Assembly: GCA_964057225.1 (NCBI GenBank) | Contig: OZ059900.1 | Location: 2,304,501-2,368,500, forward strand | DNA length: 64,000 nt | From: Auanema rhodensis | Taxonomy: Eukaryota; Nematoda; Chromadorea; Rhabditida; Rhabditidae | Direction: 5' to 3' | Made by a program: the position numbers and the translations under genes | Notes under the pieces: model-generated | Databases searched by the model: none | What the model saw: the letters and a program-made list of their open reading frames with translations, nothing else | What the model was told of the DNA's origin: nothing | In this document: positions 52,040 to 64,000 of the stretch, piece after piece | How positions within the stretch are numbered: the stretch's first letter is position 1 | Layout: each line of letters begins with the position of its first letter

Positions 52040-53082
52040 TTTAACACCATATACTCAACGATTTTTGGTACAAAATCTGTAATACTCGTAAATTTTGATC
52101 ATATTCGTTAAGATTTGAGAATCAAACATACAATACACAAAATCAGTCTATTTTTATGAACTTGCACTGATATATATTCATTTTGATCAAAAAAGGTCGA
52201 AAATAGAAAGAATTTTTGAAATTTCCGAGTTTTGAGTCTAATTTGGCTAAATCGCTCATATATATGATCAAAAGCATAGTTTTACTGTCTATGATAACAA
52301 AAGTCTTCAAATATACACTAATAATGTGTAAATCACTGATTTTCAGTCAAATAGCATTACTACACTAAGTATGGTCGTTTTTATGCCTTTAACACCATAT
52401 ACTCACCGATTTTTGGTACAAAATCTGTAATACTTGTAAATTTTGATCATATTTGTTAAGATTCGAGAATCAAACACATAATACACGAAATAAGTCTATT
52501 TTTACAAGTTTGCACTGATATTTATTCATTTTGATCAAAAAAGGTCGAAAATAGAAAGAATTTTTGAAATTTCCGAGTTTTGAGTCCAATTTGGCTAAAT
52601 CGCTCATATATATGATCAAAAGCATAGTTTTATTGTCTATAACAACAAAAGTCATCAATTAAACGCTAGTGATGTTTAAATACTGAATTTCGCTCAAATA
52701 GCATTACTACACTAAGTATGGTCGTTTTTATGCCTTTAACACCATATACTCACCGATTTTTGGTACAAAATCTGTAATACTCGTAAATTTTGATCATATT
52801 CGTTAAGATTTGAGAATCAAACATACAATACACAAAATCAGTCTATTTTTATGAGCTTGCACTGATATATATTCATTTTGATCAAAAAAGGTCGAAAATA
52901 GAAAGAATTTTTGAAATTTCCGAGTTTTGAGTCTAATTTGGCTAAATCGCTCATATATATGATCAAAAGCATAGTTTTACTGTCTATGATAACAAAAGTC
53001 TTCAAATATACACTAATAATGTGTAAATCACTGAATTTCACTCAAATAGCTTTACTACACTAAGTATGGTCGTTTTTATGCC
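52040..53082 (+). repeat. 3-mer duplication, 1043-bp period
   Basis: Units start at 52040, 52388 and 52735. Units 52388 and 52735 repeat 51345 and 51692 at +1043, and the start of 53083 repeats the start of 52040 (ACTCAACGATT, TATGAACTTGCAC). Unit 52040 ends GATTTTCAGTCAAATAG, an ending otherwise found just before the 51345 type (e.g. at 50997). It is therefore the exchange product that created the duplication. Confidence 0.85.
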
Positions 53083-55168
53083 TTTAACACCATATACTCA
53101 ACGATTTTTGGTACAAAATCTGTAATACTCGTAAATTTTGATCATATTCGTTAAGATTTGAGAATCAAACATACAATACACAAAATCAGTCTATTTTTAT
53201 GAACTTGCACTGATATATATTCATTTTGATCAAAAAAGGTCGAAAATAGAAAGAATTTTTGAAATTTCCGAGTTTTGAGTCTAATTTGGCTAAATCGCTC
53301 ATATACATGATCAGAAGCATAGTTTTATTGTCTATGACAACAAAAGTCATCAATTAAACGCTAGTGATGTTTAAATACTGATTTTCGCTCAAATAGCATT
53401 ACTACACTAAGTATGGTCGTTTTTATGCCTTTAACACCATATACTCACCGATTTTTGGTACAAAATCTGTAATACTCGTAAATTTCGATCATATTCGTTA
53501 AGATTTGAAAATCAAACATACAATACACAAAATCAGTCTATTTTTATGAGCTTGCACTGATATATATTCATTTTGATCAAAAAAGGTCGAAAATAGAAAG
53601 AATTTTTGAAATTTCCGAGTTTTGAGTCTAATTTGGCTAAATCGCTCATATACATGATCAGAAGCATAGTTTTATTGTCTATGACAACAAAAGTCATCAA
53701 TTAAACGCTAGTGATGTTTAAATACTGATTTTCGCTCAAATAGCATTACTACACTAAGTATGGTCGTTTTTATGCCTTTAACACCATATACTCACCGATT
53801 TTTGGTACAAAATCTGTAATACTCGTAAATTTTGATCATATTCGTTAAGATTTGAAAATCAAACACACAATAAACAATATCAGTCTATTTTTATGAGTTT
53901 GCACTGATATATATTCATATTGATCAAAAAAGGTCGAAAATAGAAAGAATTTTTGAATTTTCCGAGTTTTGAGTCCAATTGGGCTAAATCGCTCATATAT
54001 ATGATCAAAAGCATAGTTTTACTGTCTATGATAACAAAAGTCTTCAAATATACACTAATAATGATTAAATCACTGAATTTCACTCAAATAGCATTACTAC
54101 ACTAAGTATGGTCGTTTTTATGCCTTTAACACCATATACTCACCGATTTTTGGTACAAAATCTGTAATACTCGTAAATTTTGATCATATTCGTTAAGATT
54201 TGAGAATCAAACATACAATACACAAAATCAGTCTATTTTTATGAGCTTGCACTGATATATATTCATTTTGATCAAAAAAGGTCGAAAATAGAAAGAATTT
54301 TTGAAATTTCCGAGTTTTGAGTCTAATTTGGCTAAATCGCTCATATATATGATCAAAAGCATAGTTTTACTGTCTATGATAACAAAAGTCTTCAAATATA
54401 CACTAATAATGTGTAAATCACTGAATTTCACTCAAATAGCTTTACTACACTAAGTATGGTCGTTTTTATGCCTTTAACACCATATACTCAACGATTTTTG
54501 GTACAAAATCTGTAATACTCGTAAATTTTGATCATATTCGTTAAGATTTGAGAATCAAACATACAATACACAAAATCAGTCTATTTTTATGAGCTTGCAC
54601 TGATATATATTCATTTTGATCAAAAAAGGTCGAAAATAGAAAGAATTTTTGAAATTTCCGAGTTTTGAGTCTAATTTGGCTAAATCGCTCATATATATGA
54701 TCAAAAGCATAGTTTTACTGTCTATGATAACAAAAGTCTTCAAATATACACTAATAATGTGTAAATCACTGAATTTCACTCAAATAGCTTTACTACACTA
54801 AGTATGGTCGTTTTTATGCCTTTAACACCATATACTCAACGATTTTTGGTACAAAATCTGTAATACTCGTAAATTTTGATCATATTCGTTAAGATTTGAG
54901 AATCAAACATACAATACACAAAATCAGTCTATTTTTATGAGCTTGCACTGATATATATTCATTTTGATCAAAAAAGGTCGAAAATAGAAAGAATTTTTGA
55001 AATTTCCGAGTTTTGAGTCTAATTTGGCTAAATCGCTCATATATATGATCAAAAGCATAGTTTTACTGTCTATGATAACAAAAGTCTTCAAATATACACT
55101 AATAATGTGTAAATCACTGAATTTCACTCAAATAGCTTTACTACACTAAGTATGGTCGTTTTTATGCC
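53083..55168 (+). repeat. HOR F, copy 1: 6-mer of 2086 bp
   Basis: Units start at 53083, 53430, 53777, 54125, 54473 and 54821. Markers: TATGAACTTGCAC in 53083; AAATTTCGATC with GAAAATCAAACATAC in 53430; ATTCATATTGATC and CAATAAACAATATC in 53777. These are followed by three almost identical units, the last two with ACTCAACGATT. The full set recurs at +2086. Confidence 0.94.
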
Positions 55169-57254
55169 TTTAACACCATATACTCAACGATTTTTGGTAC
55201 AAAATCTGTAATACTCGTAAATTTTGATCATATTCGTTAAGATTTGAGAATCAAACATACAATACACAAAATCAGTCTATTTTTATGAACTTGCACTGAT
55301 ATATATTCATTTTGATCAAAAAAGGTCGAAAATAGAAAGAATTTTTGAAATTTCCGAGTTTTGAGTCTAATTTGGCTAAATCGCTCATATACATGATCAG
55401 AAGCATAGTTTTATTGTCTATGACAACAAAAGTCATCAATTAAACGCTAGTGATGTTTAAATACTGATTTTCGCTCAAATAGCATTACTACACTAAGTAT
55501 GGTCGTTTTTATGCCTTTAACACCATATACTCACCGATTTTTGGTACAAAATCTGTAATACTCGTAAATTTCGATCATATTCGTTAAGATTTGAAAATCA
55601 AACATACAATACACAAAATCAGTCTATTTTTATGAGCTTGCACTGATATATATTCATTTTGATCAAAAAAGGTCGAAAATAGAAAGAATTTTTGAAATTT
55701 CCGAGTTTTGAGTCTAATTTGGCTAAATCGCTCATATACATGATCAGAAGCATAGTTTTATTGTCTATGACAACAAAAGTCATCAATTAAACGCTAGTGA
55801 TGTTTAAATACTGATTTTCGCTCAAATAGCATTACTACACTAAGTATGGTCGTTTTTATGCCTTTAACACCATATACTCACCGATTTTTGGTACAAAATC
55901 TGTAATACTCGTAAATTTTGATCATATTCGTTAAGATTTGAAAATCAAACACACAATAAACAATATCAGTCTATTTTTATGAGTTTGCACTGATATATAT
56001 TCATATTGATCAAAAAAGGTCGAAAATAGAAAGAATTTTTGAATTTTCCGAGTTTTGAGTCCAATTGGGCTAAATCGCTCATATATATGATCAAAAGCAT
56101 AGTTTTACTGTCTATGATAACAAAAGTCTTCAAATATACACTAATAATGATTAAATCACTGAATTTCACTCAAATAGCATTACTACACTAAGTATGGTCG
56201 TTTTTATGCCTTTAACACCATATACTCACCGATTTTTGGTACAAAATCTGTAATACTCGTAAATTTTGATCATATTCGTTAAGATTTGAGAATCAAACAT
56301 ACAATACACAAAATCAGTCTATTTTTATGAGCTTGCACTGATATATATTCATTTTGATCAAAAAAGGTCGAAAATAGAAAGAATTTTTGAAATTTCCGAG
56401 TTTTGAGTCTAATTTGGCTAAATCGCTCATATATATGATCAAAAGCATAGTTTTACTGTCTATGATAACAAAAGTCTTCAAATATACACTAATAATGTGT
56501 AAATCACTGAATTTCACTCAAATAGCTTTACTACACTAAGTATGGTCGTTTTTATGCCTTTAACACCATATACTCAACGATTTTTGGTACAAAATCTGTA
56601 ATACTCGTAAATTTTGATCATATTCGTTAAGATTTGAGAATCAAACATACAATACACAAAATCAGTCTATTTTTATGAGCTTGCACTGATATATATTCAT
56701 TTTGATCAAAAAAGGTCGAAAATAGAAAGAATTTTTGAAATTTCCGAGTTTTGAGTCTAATTTGGCTAAATCGCTCATATATATGATCAAAAGCATAGTT
56801 TTACTGTCTATGATAACAAAAGTCTTCAAATATACACTAATAATGTGTAAATCACTGAATTTCACTCAAATAGCTTTACTACACTAAGTATGGTCGTTTT
56901 TATGCCTTTAACACCATATACTCAACGATTTTTGGTACAAAATCTGTAATACTCGTAAATTTTGATCATATTCGTTAAGATTTGAGAATCAAACATACAA
57001 TACACAAAATCAGTCTATTTTTATGAGCTTGCACTGATATATATTCATTTTGATCAAAAAAGGTCGAAAATAGAAAGAATTTTTGAAATTTCCGAGTTTT
57101 GAGTCTAATTTGGCTAAATCGCTCATATATATGATCAAAAGCATAGTTTTACTGTCTATGATAACAAAAGTCTTCAAATATACACTAATAATGTGTAAAT
57201 CACTGAATTTCACTCAAATAGCTTTACTACACTAAGTATGGTCGTTTTTATGCC
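55169..57254 (+). repeat. HOR F, copy 2: 6-mer of 2086 bp
   Basis: Units start at 55169, 55516, 55863, 56211, 56559 and 56907, matching copy 1 at all markers compared. The series stops at 57255, where units of HOR E type (CTGTGATACTCG with ACACAATAAAC) resume. Confidence 0.94.
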
Positions 57255-59340
57255 TTTAACACCATATACTCACCGATTTTTGGTACAAAATCTGTGATAC
57301 TCGTAAATTTTGATCATATTCGTTAAGATTTGAAAATCAAACACACAATAAACAAAATCAGTCTATTTTTATGAGTTTGCACTGATATATATTCATTTTG
57401 ATCAAAAAAGGTCGAAAATAGAAAGAATTTTTGAAATTTCCGAGTTTTGAGTCTAATTTGGCTAAATCGCTCATATATAAGATCAAAAGCATAGTTTTAC
57501 TGTCTATGATAACAAAAGTCTTCAAATATACACTAATAATGATTAAATCACTGATTTTCAGTCAAATAGCATTACTACACTAAGTATGGTCGTTTTTATG
57601 CCTTTAACACCATATACTCACCGATTTTTGGTACAAAATCTGTAATACTCGTAAATTTCGATCATATTCGTTAAGATTTGAAAATCAAACACACAATAAA
57701 CAAAATCAGTCTATTTTTATGAGTTTGCACTGATATATATTCATTTTGATCAAAAAAGGTCGAAAATAGAAAGAATTTTTGAATTTTCCGAGTTTTGAGT
57801 CCAATTGGGCTAAATCGCTCATATATATGATCAAAAGCATAGTTTTACTGTCTATGATAACAAAAGTCTTCAAATATACACTAATAATGATTAAATCACT
57901 GATTTTCAGTCAAATAGCATTACTACACTAAGTATGGTCGTTTTTATGCCTTTAACACCATATACTCACCGATTTTTGGTACAAAATCTGTAATACTTGT
58001 AAATTTTGATCATATTTGTTAAGATTCGAGAATCAAACACATAATACACGAAATAAGTCTATTTTTACAAGTTTGCACTGATATTTATTCATTTTGATCA
58101 AAAAAGGTCGAAAATAGAAAGAATTTTTGAAATTTCCGAGTTTTGAGTCTAATTTGGCTAAATCGCTCATATACATGATCAGAAGCATAGTTTTATTGTC
58201 TATGACAACAAAAATCATCAATTAAACGCTAGTGATGTTTAAATACTGATTTTCGCTCAAATAGCATTACTACACTAAGTATGGTCGTTTTTATGCCTTT
58301 AACACCATATACTCACCGATTTTTGGTACAAAATCTGTAATACTCGTAAATTTTGATCATATTCGTTAAGATTTGAAAATCAAACACACAATAAACAAAA
58401 TCAGTCTATTTTTATGAGTTTGCACTGATATATATTCATTTTGATCAAAAAAGGTCGAAAATAGAAAGAATTTTTGAATTTTCCGAGTTTTGAGTCCAAT
58501 TGGGCTAAATCGCTCATATATATGATCAAAAGCATAGTTTTACTGTCTATGATAACAAAAGTCTTCAAATATACACTAATAATGATTAAATCACTGATTT
58601 TCAGTCAAATAGCATTACTACACTAAGTATGGTCGTTTTTATGCCTTTAACACCATATACTCACCGATTTTTGGTACAAAATCTGTAATACTTGTAAATT
58701 TTGATCATATTTGTTAAGATTCGAGAATCAAACACATAATACACGAAATAAGTCTATTTTTACAAGTTTGCACTGATATTTATTCATTTTGATCAAAAAA
58801 GGTCGAAAATAGAAAGAATTTTTGAAATTTCCGAGTTTTGAGTCCAATTTGGCTAAATCGCTCATATATATGATCAAAAGCATAGTTTTATTGTCTATAA
58901 CAACAAAAGTCATCAATTAAACGCTAGTGATGTTTAAATACTGAATTTCGCTCAAATAGCATTACTACACTAAGTATGGTCGTTTTTATGCCTTTAACAC
59001 CATATACTCACCGATTTTTGGTACAAAATCTGTAATACTCGTAAATTTTGATCATATTCGTTAAGATTTGAGAATCAAACATACAATACACAAAATCAGT
59101 CTATTTTTATGAGCTTGCACTGATATATATTCATTTTGATCAAAAAAGGTCGAAAATAGAAAGAATTTTTGAAATTTCCGAGTTTTGAGTCTAATTTGGC
59201 TAAATCGCTCATATATATGATCAAAAGCATAGTTTTACTGTCTATGATAACAAAAGTCTTCAAATATACACTAATAATGTGTAAATCACTGAATTTCACT
59301 CAAATAGCTTTACTACACTAAGTATGGTCGTTTTTATGCC
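57255..59340 (+). repeat. Displaced six-unit copy of part of HOR E
   Basis: Units start at 57255, 57603, 57951, 58298, 58646 and 58993. They match 49954, 50302, 50650, 50997, 51345 and 51692 at a constant offset of 7301 bp (21 units), including the chimeric unit 51345 (here 58646). The matching segment by chance also spans 2086 bp, the HOR F period. Confidence 0.9.
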
Positions 59341-61425
59341 TTTAACACCATATACTCAACGATTTTTGGTACAAAATCTGTAATACTCGTAAATTTTGAT
59401 CATATTCGTTAAGATTTGAGAATCAAACATACAATACACAAAATCAGTCTATTTTTATGAACTTGCACTGATATATATTCATTTTGATCAAAAAAGGTCG
59501 AAAATAGAAAGAATTTTTGAAATTTCCGAGTTTTGAGTCTAATTTGGCTAAATCGCTCATATACATGATCAGAAGCATAGTTTTATTGTCTATGACAACA
59601 AAAGTCATCAATTAAACGCTAGTGATGTTTAAATACTGATTTTCGCTCAAATAGCATTACTACACTAAGTATGGTCGTTTTTATGCCTTTAACACCATAT
59701 ACTCACCGATTTTTGGTACAAAATCTGTAATACTCGTAAATTTCGATCATATTCGTTAAGATTTGAAAATCAAACATACAATACACAAAATCAGTCTATT
59801 TTTATGAGCTTGCACTGATATATATTCATTTTGATCAAAAAAGGTCGAAAATAGAAAGAATTTTTGAAATTTCCGAGTTTTGAGTCTAATTTGGCTAAAT
59901 CGCTCATATACATGATCAGAAGCATAGTTTTATTGTCTATGACAACAAAAGTCATCAATTAAACGCTAGTGATGTTTAAATACTGATTTTCGCTCAAATA
60001 GCATTACTACACTAAGTATGGTCGTTTTTATACCTTCAACACCATATACTCACCGATTTTTGGTACAAAATCTGTAATACTCGTAAATTTTGATCATATT
60101 CGTTAAGATTTGAAAATCAAACACACAATAAACAATATCAGTCTATTTTTATGAGTTTGCACTGATATATATTCATATTGATCAAAAAAGGTCGAAAATA
60201 GAAAGAATTTTTGAATTTTCCGAGTTTTGAGTCCAATTGGGCTAAATCGCTCATATATATGATCAAAAGCATAGTTTTACTGTCTATGATAACAAAAGTC
60301 TTCAAATATACACTAATAATGATTAAATCACTGAATTTCACTCAAATAGCATTACTACACTAAGTATGGTCGTTTTTATGCCTTTAACACCATATACTCA
60401 CCGATTTTTGGTACAAAATCTGTAATACTCGTAAATTTTGATCATATTCGTTAAGATTTGAGAATCAAACATACAATACACAAAATCAGTCTATTTTTAT
60501 GAGCTTGCACTGATATATATTCATTTTGATCAAAAAAGGTCGAAAATAGAAAGAATTTTTGAAATTTCCGAGTTTTGAGTCTAATTTGGCTAAATCGCTC
60601 ATATATATGATCAAAAGCATAGTTTTACTGTCTATGATAACAAAAATCTTCAAATATACACTAATAATGTGTAAATCACTGAATTTCACTCAAATAGCTT
60701 TACTACACTAAGTATGGTCGTTTTTATGCCTTTAACACCATATACTCAACGATTTTTGGTACAAAATCTGTAATACTCGTAAATTTTGATCATATTCGTT
60801 AAGATTTGAGAATCAAACATACAATACACAAAATCAGTCTATTTTTATGAGCTTGCACTGATATATATTCATTTTGATCAAAAAAGGTCGAAAATAGAAA
60901 GAATTTTTGAAATTTCCGAGTTTTGAGTCTAATTTGGCTAAATCGCTCATATATATGATCAAAAGCATAGTTTTACTGTCTATGATAACAAAAGTCTTCA
61001 AATATACACTAATAATGTGTAATTCACTGAATTTCACTCAAATAGCTTTACTACACTAAGTATGGTCGTTTTTATGCCTTTAACACCATATACTCAACGA
61101 TTTTTGGTACAAAATCTGTAATACTCGTAAATTTTGATCATATTCGTTAAGATTTGAGAATCAAACATACAATACACAAAATCAGTCTATTTTTATGAGC
61201 TTGCACTGATATATATTCATTTTGATCAAAAAAGGTCGAAAATAGAAAGAATTTTTGAAATTTCCGAGTTTTGAGTCTAATTTGGCTAAATCGCTCATAT
61301 ACATGATCAGAAGCATAGTTTTATTGTCTATGACAACAAAAGTCATCAATTAAACGCTAGTGATGTTTAAATACTGATTTTCGCTCAAATAGCATTACTA
61401 CACTAAGTATGGTCGTTTTTATGCC
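59341..61425 (+). repeat. HOR F, copy 3 (altered)
   Basis: Units start at 59341, 59688, 60035, 60383, 60731 and 61079. The first five match 53083, 53430, 53777, 54125 and 54473. Unit 61079 has the ACTCAACGATT/GAGCTTGC start of 54821 but the CATATACATG and GTTTTATTG end of 53083. Private changes: the junction before 60035 reads TATACCTTCAACACC, AAAAATCTTC occurs near 60645, and GTGTAATTCAC near 61016. Confidence 0.88.
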
Positions 61426-63860
61426 TTTAACACCATATACTCACCGATTTTTGGTACAAAATCTGTAATACTCGTAAATTTCGATCATATTCGTTAAGAT
61501 TTGAAAATCAAACACACAATAAACAAAATCGGTCTATTTTTATGAGTTTGCACTGATATATATTCATTTTGATCAAAAAAGGTCGAAAATAGAAAGAATT
61601 TTTGAATTTTCCGAGTTTTGAGTCCAATTGGGCTAAATCGCTCATATATATGATCAAAAGCATAGTTTTACTGTCTATGATAACAAAAGTCTTCAAATAT
61701 ACACTAATAATGATTAAATCACTGAATTTCACTCAAATAGCATTACTACACTAAGTATGGTCGTTTTTATGCCTTTAACACCATATACTCACCGATTTTT
61801 GGTACAAAATCTGTGATACTTGTAAATTTTGATCATATTCGTTAAGATTTGAAAATCAAACACACAATAAACAAAATCAGTCTATTTTTATGAGTTTGCA
61901 CTGATATATATTCATTTTAAACAAAAAAGGTCGAAAATAGAAAGAATTTTTGAAATTTCCGAGTTTTGAGTCTAATTTGGCTAAATCGCTCATATATAAG
62001 ATCAAAAGCATAGTTTTACTGTCTATGATAACAAAAGTCTTCAAATTTACACTAATAATGTGTAAATCACTGAATTTCACTCAAATAGCTTTACTACACT
62101 AAGTATGGTCGTTTTTATGCCTTTAACACCATATACTCACCGATTTTTGGTACAAAATCTGTAATACTCGTAAATTTTGATCATATTCGTTAAGATTTGA
62201 GAATCAAACATACAATACACAAAATCAGTCTATTTTTATGAGCTTGCACTGATATATATTCATTTTGATCAAAAAAGGTCGAAAATAGAAAGAATTTTTG
62301 AAATTTCCGAGTTTTGAGTCTAATTTGGCTAAATCGCTCATATATATGATCAAAAGCATAGTTTTACTGTCTATGATAACAAAAGTCTTCAAATATACAC
62401 TAATAATGTGTAAATCACTGAATTTCACTCAAATAGCTTTACTACACTAAGTATGGTCGTTTTTATGCCTTTAACACCATATACTCAACGATTTTTGGTA
62501 CAAAATCTGTAATACTCGTAAATTTTGATCATATTCGTTAAGATTTGAGAATCAAACATACAATACACAAAATCAGTCTATTTTTATGAGCTTGCACTGA
62601 TATATATTCATTTTGATCAAAAAAGGTCGAAAATAGAAAGAATTTTTGAAATTTCCGAGTTTTGAGTCTAATTTGGCTAAATCGCTCATATATATGATCA
62701 AAAGCATAGTTTTACTGTCTATGATAACAAAAGTCTTCAAATATACACTAATAATGTGTAAATCACTGAATTTCACTCAAATAGCTTTACTACACTAAGT
62801 ATGGTCGTTTTTATGCCTTTAACACCATATACTCAACGATTTTTGGTACAAAATCTGTAATACTCGTAAATTTTGATCATATTCGTTAAGATTTGAGAAT
62901 CAAACATACAATACACAAAATCAGTCTATTTTTATGAGCTTGCACTGATATATATTCATTTTGATCAAAAAAGGTCGAAAATAGAAAGAATTTTTGAAAT
63001 TTCCGAGTTTTGAGTCTAATTTGGCTAAATCGCTCATATACATGATCAGAAGCATAGTTTTATTGTCTATGACAACAAAAGTCATCAATTAAACGCTAGT
63101 GATGTTTAAATACTGATTTTCGCTCAAATAGCATTACTACACTAAGTATGGTCGTTTTTATGCCTTTAACACCATATACTCACCGATTTTTGGTACAAAA
63201 TCTGTAATACTCGTAAATTTTGATCATATTCGTTAAGATTTGAAAATCAAACACACAATAAACAATATCAGTCTATTTTTATGAGTTTGCACTGATATAT
63301 ATTCATATTGATCAAAAAAGGTCGAAAATAGAAAGAATTTTTGAATTTTCCGAGTTTTGAGTCCAATTGGGCTAAATCGCTCATATATATGATCAAAAGC
63401 ATAGTTTTACTGTCTATGATAACAAAAGTCTTCAAATATACACTAATAATGATTAAATCACTGAATTTCACTCAAATAGCATTACTACACTAAGTATGGT
63501 CGTTTTTATGCCTTTAACACCATATACTCACCGATTTTTGGTACAAAATCTGTAATACTCGTAAATTTTGATCATATTCGTTAAGATTTGAGAATCAAAC
63601 ATACAATACACAAAATCAGTCTATTTTTATGAGCTTGCACTGATATATATTCATTTTGATCAAAAAAGGTCGAAAATAGAAAGAATTTTTGAAATTTCCG
63701 AGTTTTGAGTCTAATTTGGCTAAATCGCTCATATATATGATCAAAAGCATAGTTTTACTGTCTATGATAACAAAAGTCTTCAAATATACACTAATAATGT
63801 GTAAATCACTGAATTTCACTCAAATAGCTTTACTACACTAAGTATGGTCGTTTTTATGCC
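61426..63860 (+). repeat. Right-end units with a 4-mer, 1391-bp period
   Basis: Units start at 61426, 61774, 62122, 62470, 62818, 63165 and 63513. From 62122 the order is: plain unit, ACTCAACGATT unit, mixed ACTCAACGATT/CATATACATG unit, ATTCATATTGATC unit. It restarts at 63513, 1391 bp on. Unit 61774 is the most altered in this stretch: CTGTGATACTTG, TTTTAAACAAAAAAGG in place of the first palindrome, and CAAATTTACAC. Unit 61426 has AAAATCGGTC near 61525, which removes a minus-strand stop. Confidence 0.85.
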
Positions 63861-64000
63861 TTTAACACCATATACTCAACGATTTTTGGTACAAAATCTG
63901 TAATACTCGTAAATTTTGATCATATTCGTTAAGATTTGAGAATCAAACATACAATACACAAAATCAGTCTATTTTTATGAGCTTGCACTGATATATATTC
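63861..64000 (+). repeat. Partial unit at the window edge
   Basis: The first 140 bp of a unit of the ACTCAACGATT / CATACAATAC / GAGCTTGC type, cut by the window end. It matches the start of 62470, as expected if the 4-mer continues. The array therefore extends beyond the window. Base 1 coincides with a unit start only because of the boundary convention used here. Confidence 0.95.

Larger units (their letters stand above)
1..64000. repeat. Satellite DNA array, 347-348 bp unit, 184 units plus a partial one
   Basis: The sequence TTTAACACCATATACTCA recurs every 347 or 348 bp from base 1 to base 63861, always on the plus strand; a few units start TTCAACACC instead. Only four units depart strongly in length: two of 417 bp (1739, 3894) and two of 234 bp (35233, 41377). 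No foreign insertion, gene or inverted segment interrupts the array. Composition is about 29% G+C. The 1-bp length difference follows the 3' block of the unit: units with AAATACTGA are 347 bp, and units with AAATCACTGA (or AAATCTCTAA) are 348 bp. Long homogeneous tandem arrays with unit lengths near one or two nucleosomes are typical of eukaryotic centromeric and heterochromatic satellites. Assignment to a centromere is inference, since no chromatin data or flanking chromosome is visible. Confidence 0.98.

Noticed and set aside
83-63819. More than 100 minus-strand open frames of 61-101 codons as a gene family
   Set aside because: They are the same stretch of the satellite unit repeated. Starts and ends shift with unit type, some units carry an in-frame TAA, residues change freely, and no known domain is visible.
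1-64000. CRISPR array
   Set aside because: There are no short repeats separated by unique spacers. The whole 347-bp unit repeats, and the variation is between related copies.
1-64000. Tandem LTRs or a transposon-derived array
   Set aside because: No reverse transcriptase, integrase or transposase coding, no primer-binding site, no terminal TG...CA structure and no target-site duplications were seen.
1-64000. rDNA intergenic spacer or 5S rRNA gene cluster
   Set aside because: No rRNA, tRNA or snRNA sequence is recognisable in the unit, which is uniformly about 71% A+T.

Overview
The whole 64 kb window is one uninterrupted head-to-tail satellite DNA array. The basic unit is 347-348 bp, about 29% G+C (100 of 347 bases in the unit at 348-694), always in the same orientation. 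I count 184 units plus a 140-bp partial unit at the right edge. I saw no protein-coding gene, RNA gene, transposon, CRISPR or non-satellite spacer. An array of this size, purity and multi-level organisation points to a eukaryotic nuclear genome, most likely centromeric or other constitutive heterochromatin. The unit length is close to two nucleosomes, as in many plant and animal satellites. I cannot name the species or satellite family from memory.

Units are built from a few alternative sequence blocks (5' third, middle, 3' third) combined in different ways, which lets copies be tracked. On that basis the array is a patchwork of local higher-order repeats (HORs). Unit boundaries are placed, arbitrarily, at TTTAACACC. 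(A) 1-4310: two copies of a 2155-bp 6-mer, each with one unit lengthened by a 69-bp internal duplication. (B) 5353-17518: three copies of a 12-mer (4171, 3824, 4171 bp), the middle one having lost one unit; 4311-5352 is a remnant of the same HOR. 17519-19253 is a 3-mer block. 19254-22031 is a stray copy of part of the next HOR, and 22032-23072 is three related units. (C) 23073-32798: two copies of a 14-mer (4863 bp) that itself contains a nested 5-mer duplication. (D) 32799-41610: an 8-unit motif ending in a 234-bp truncated unit, present twice, the second time expanded by three units. (E) 43350-52039: a 14-mer (4866 bp) followed by an 11-unit version. (F) 52040-64000: short-period amplification (3-mer, 6-mer of 2086 bp, 4-mer of 1391 bp) mixed with a displaced copy of part of E.

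Copies within a HOR differ at only a few bases over 4-5 kb, while neighbouring units inside a HOR differ at many diagnostic sites. This is the pattern expected from recent amplification by unequal exchange. Several exchange junctions can be read directly as chimeric units. An open frame of about 55-101 codons recurs on the minus strand in most units. It is best explained as a by-product of the repeat and is not annotated as a gene.
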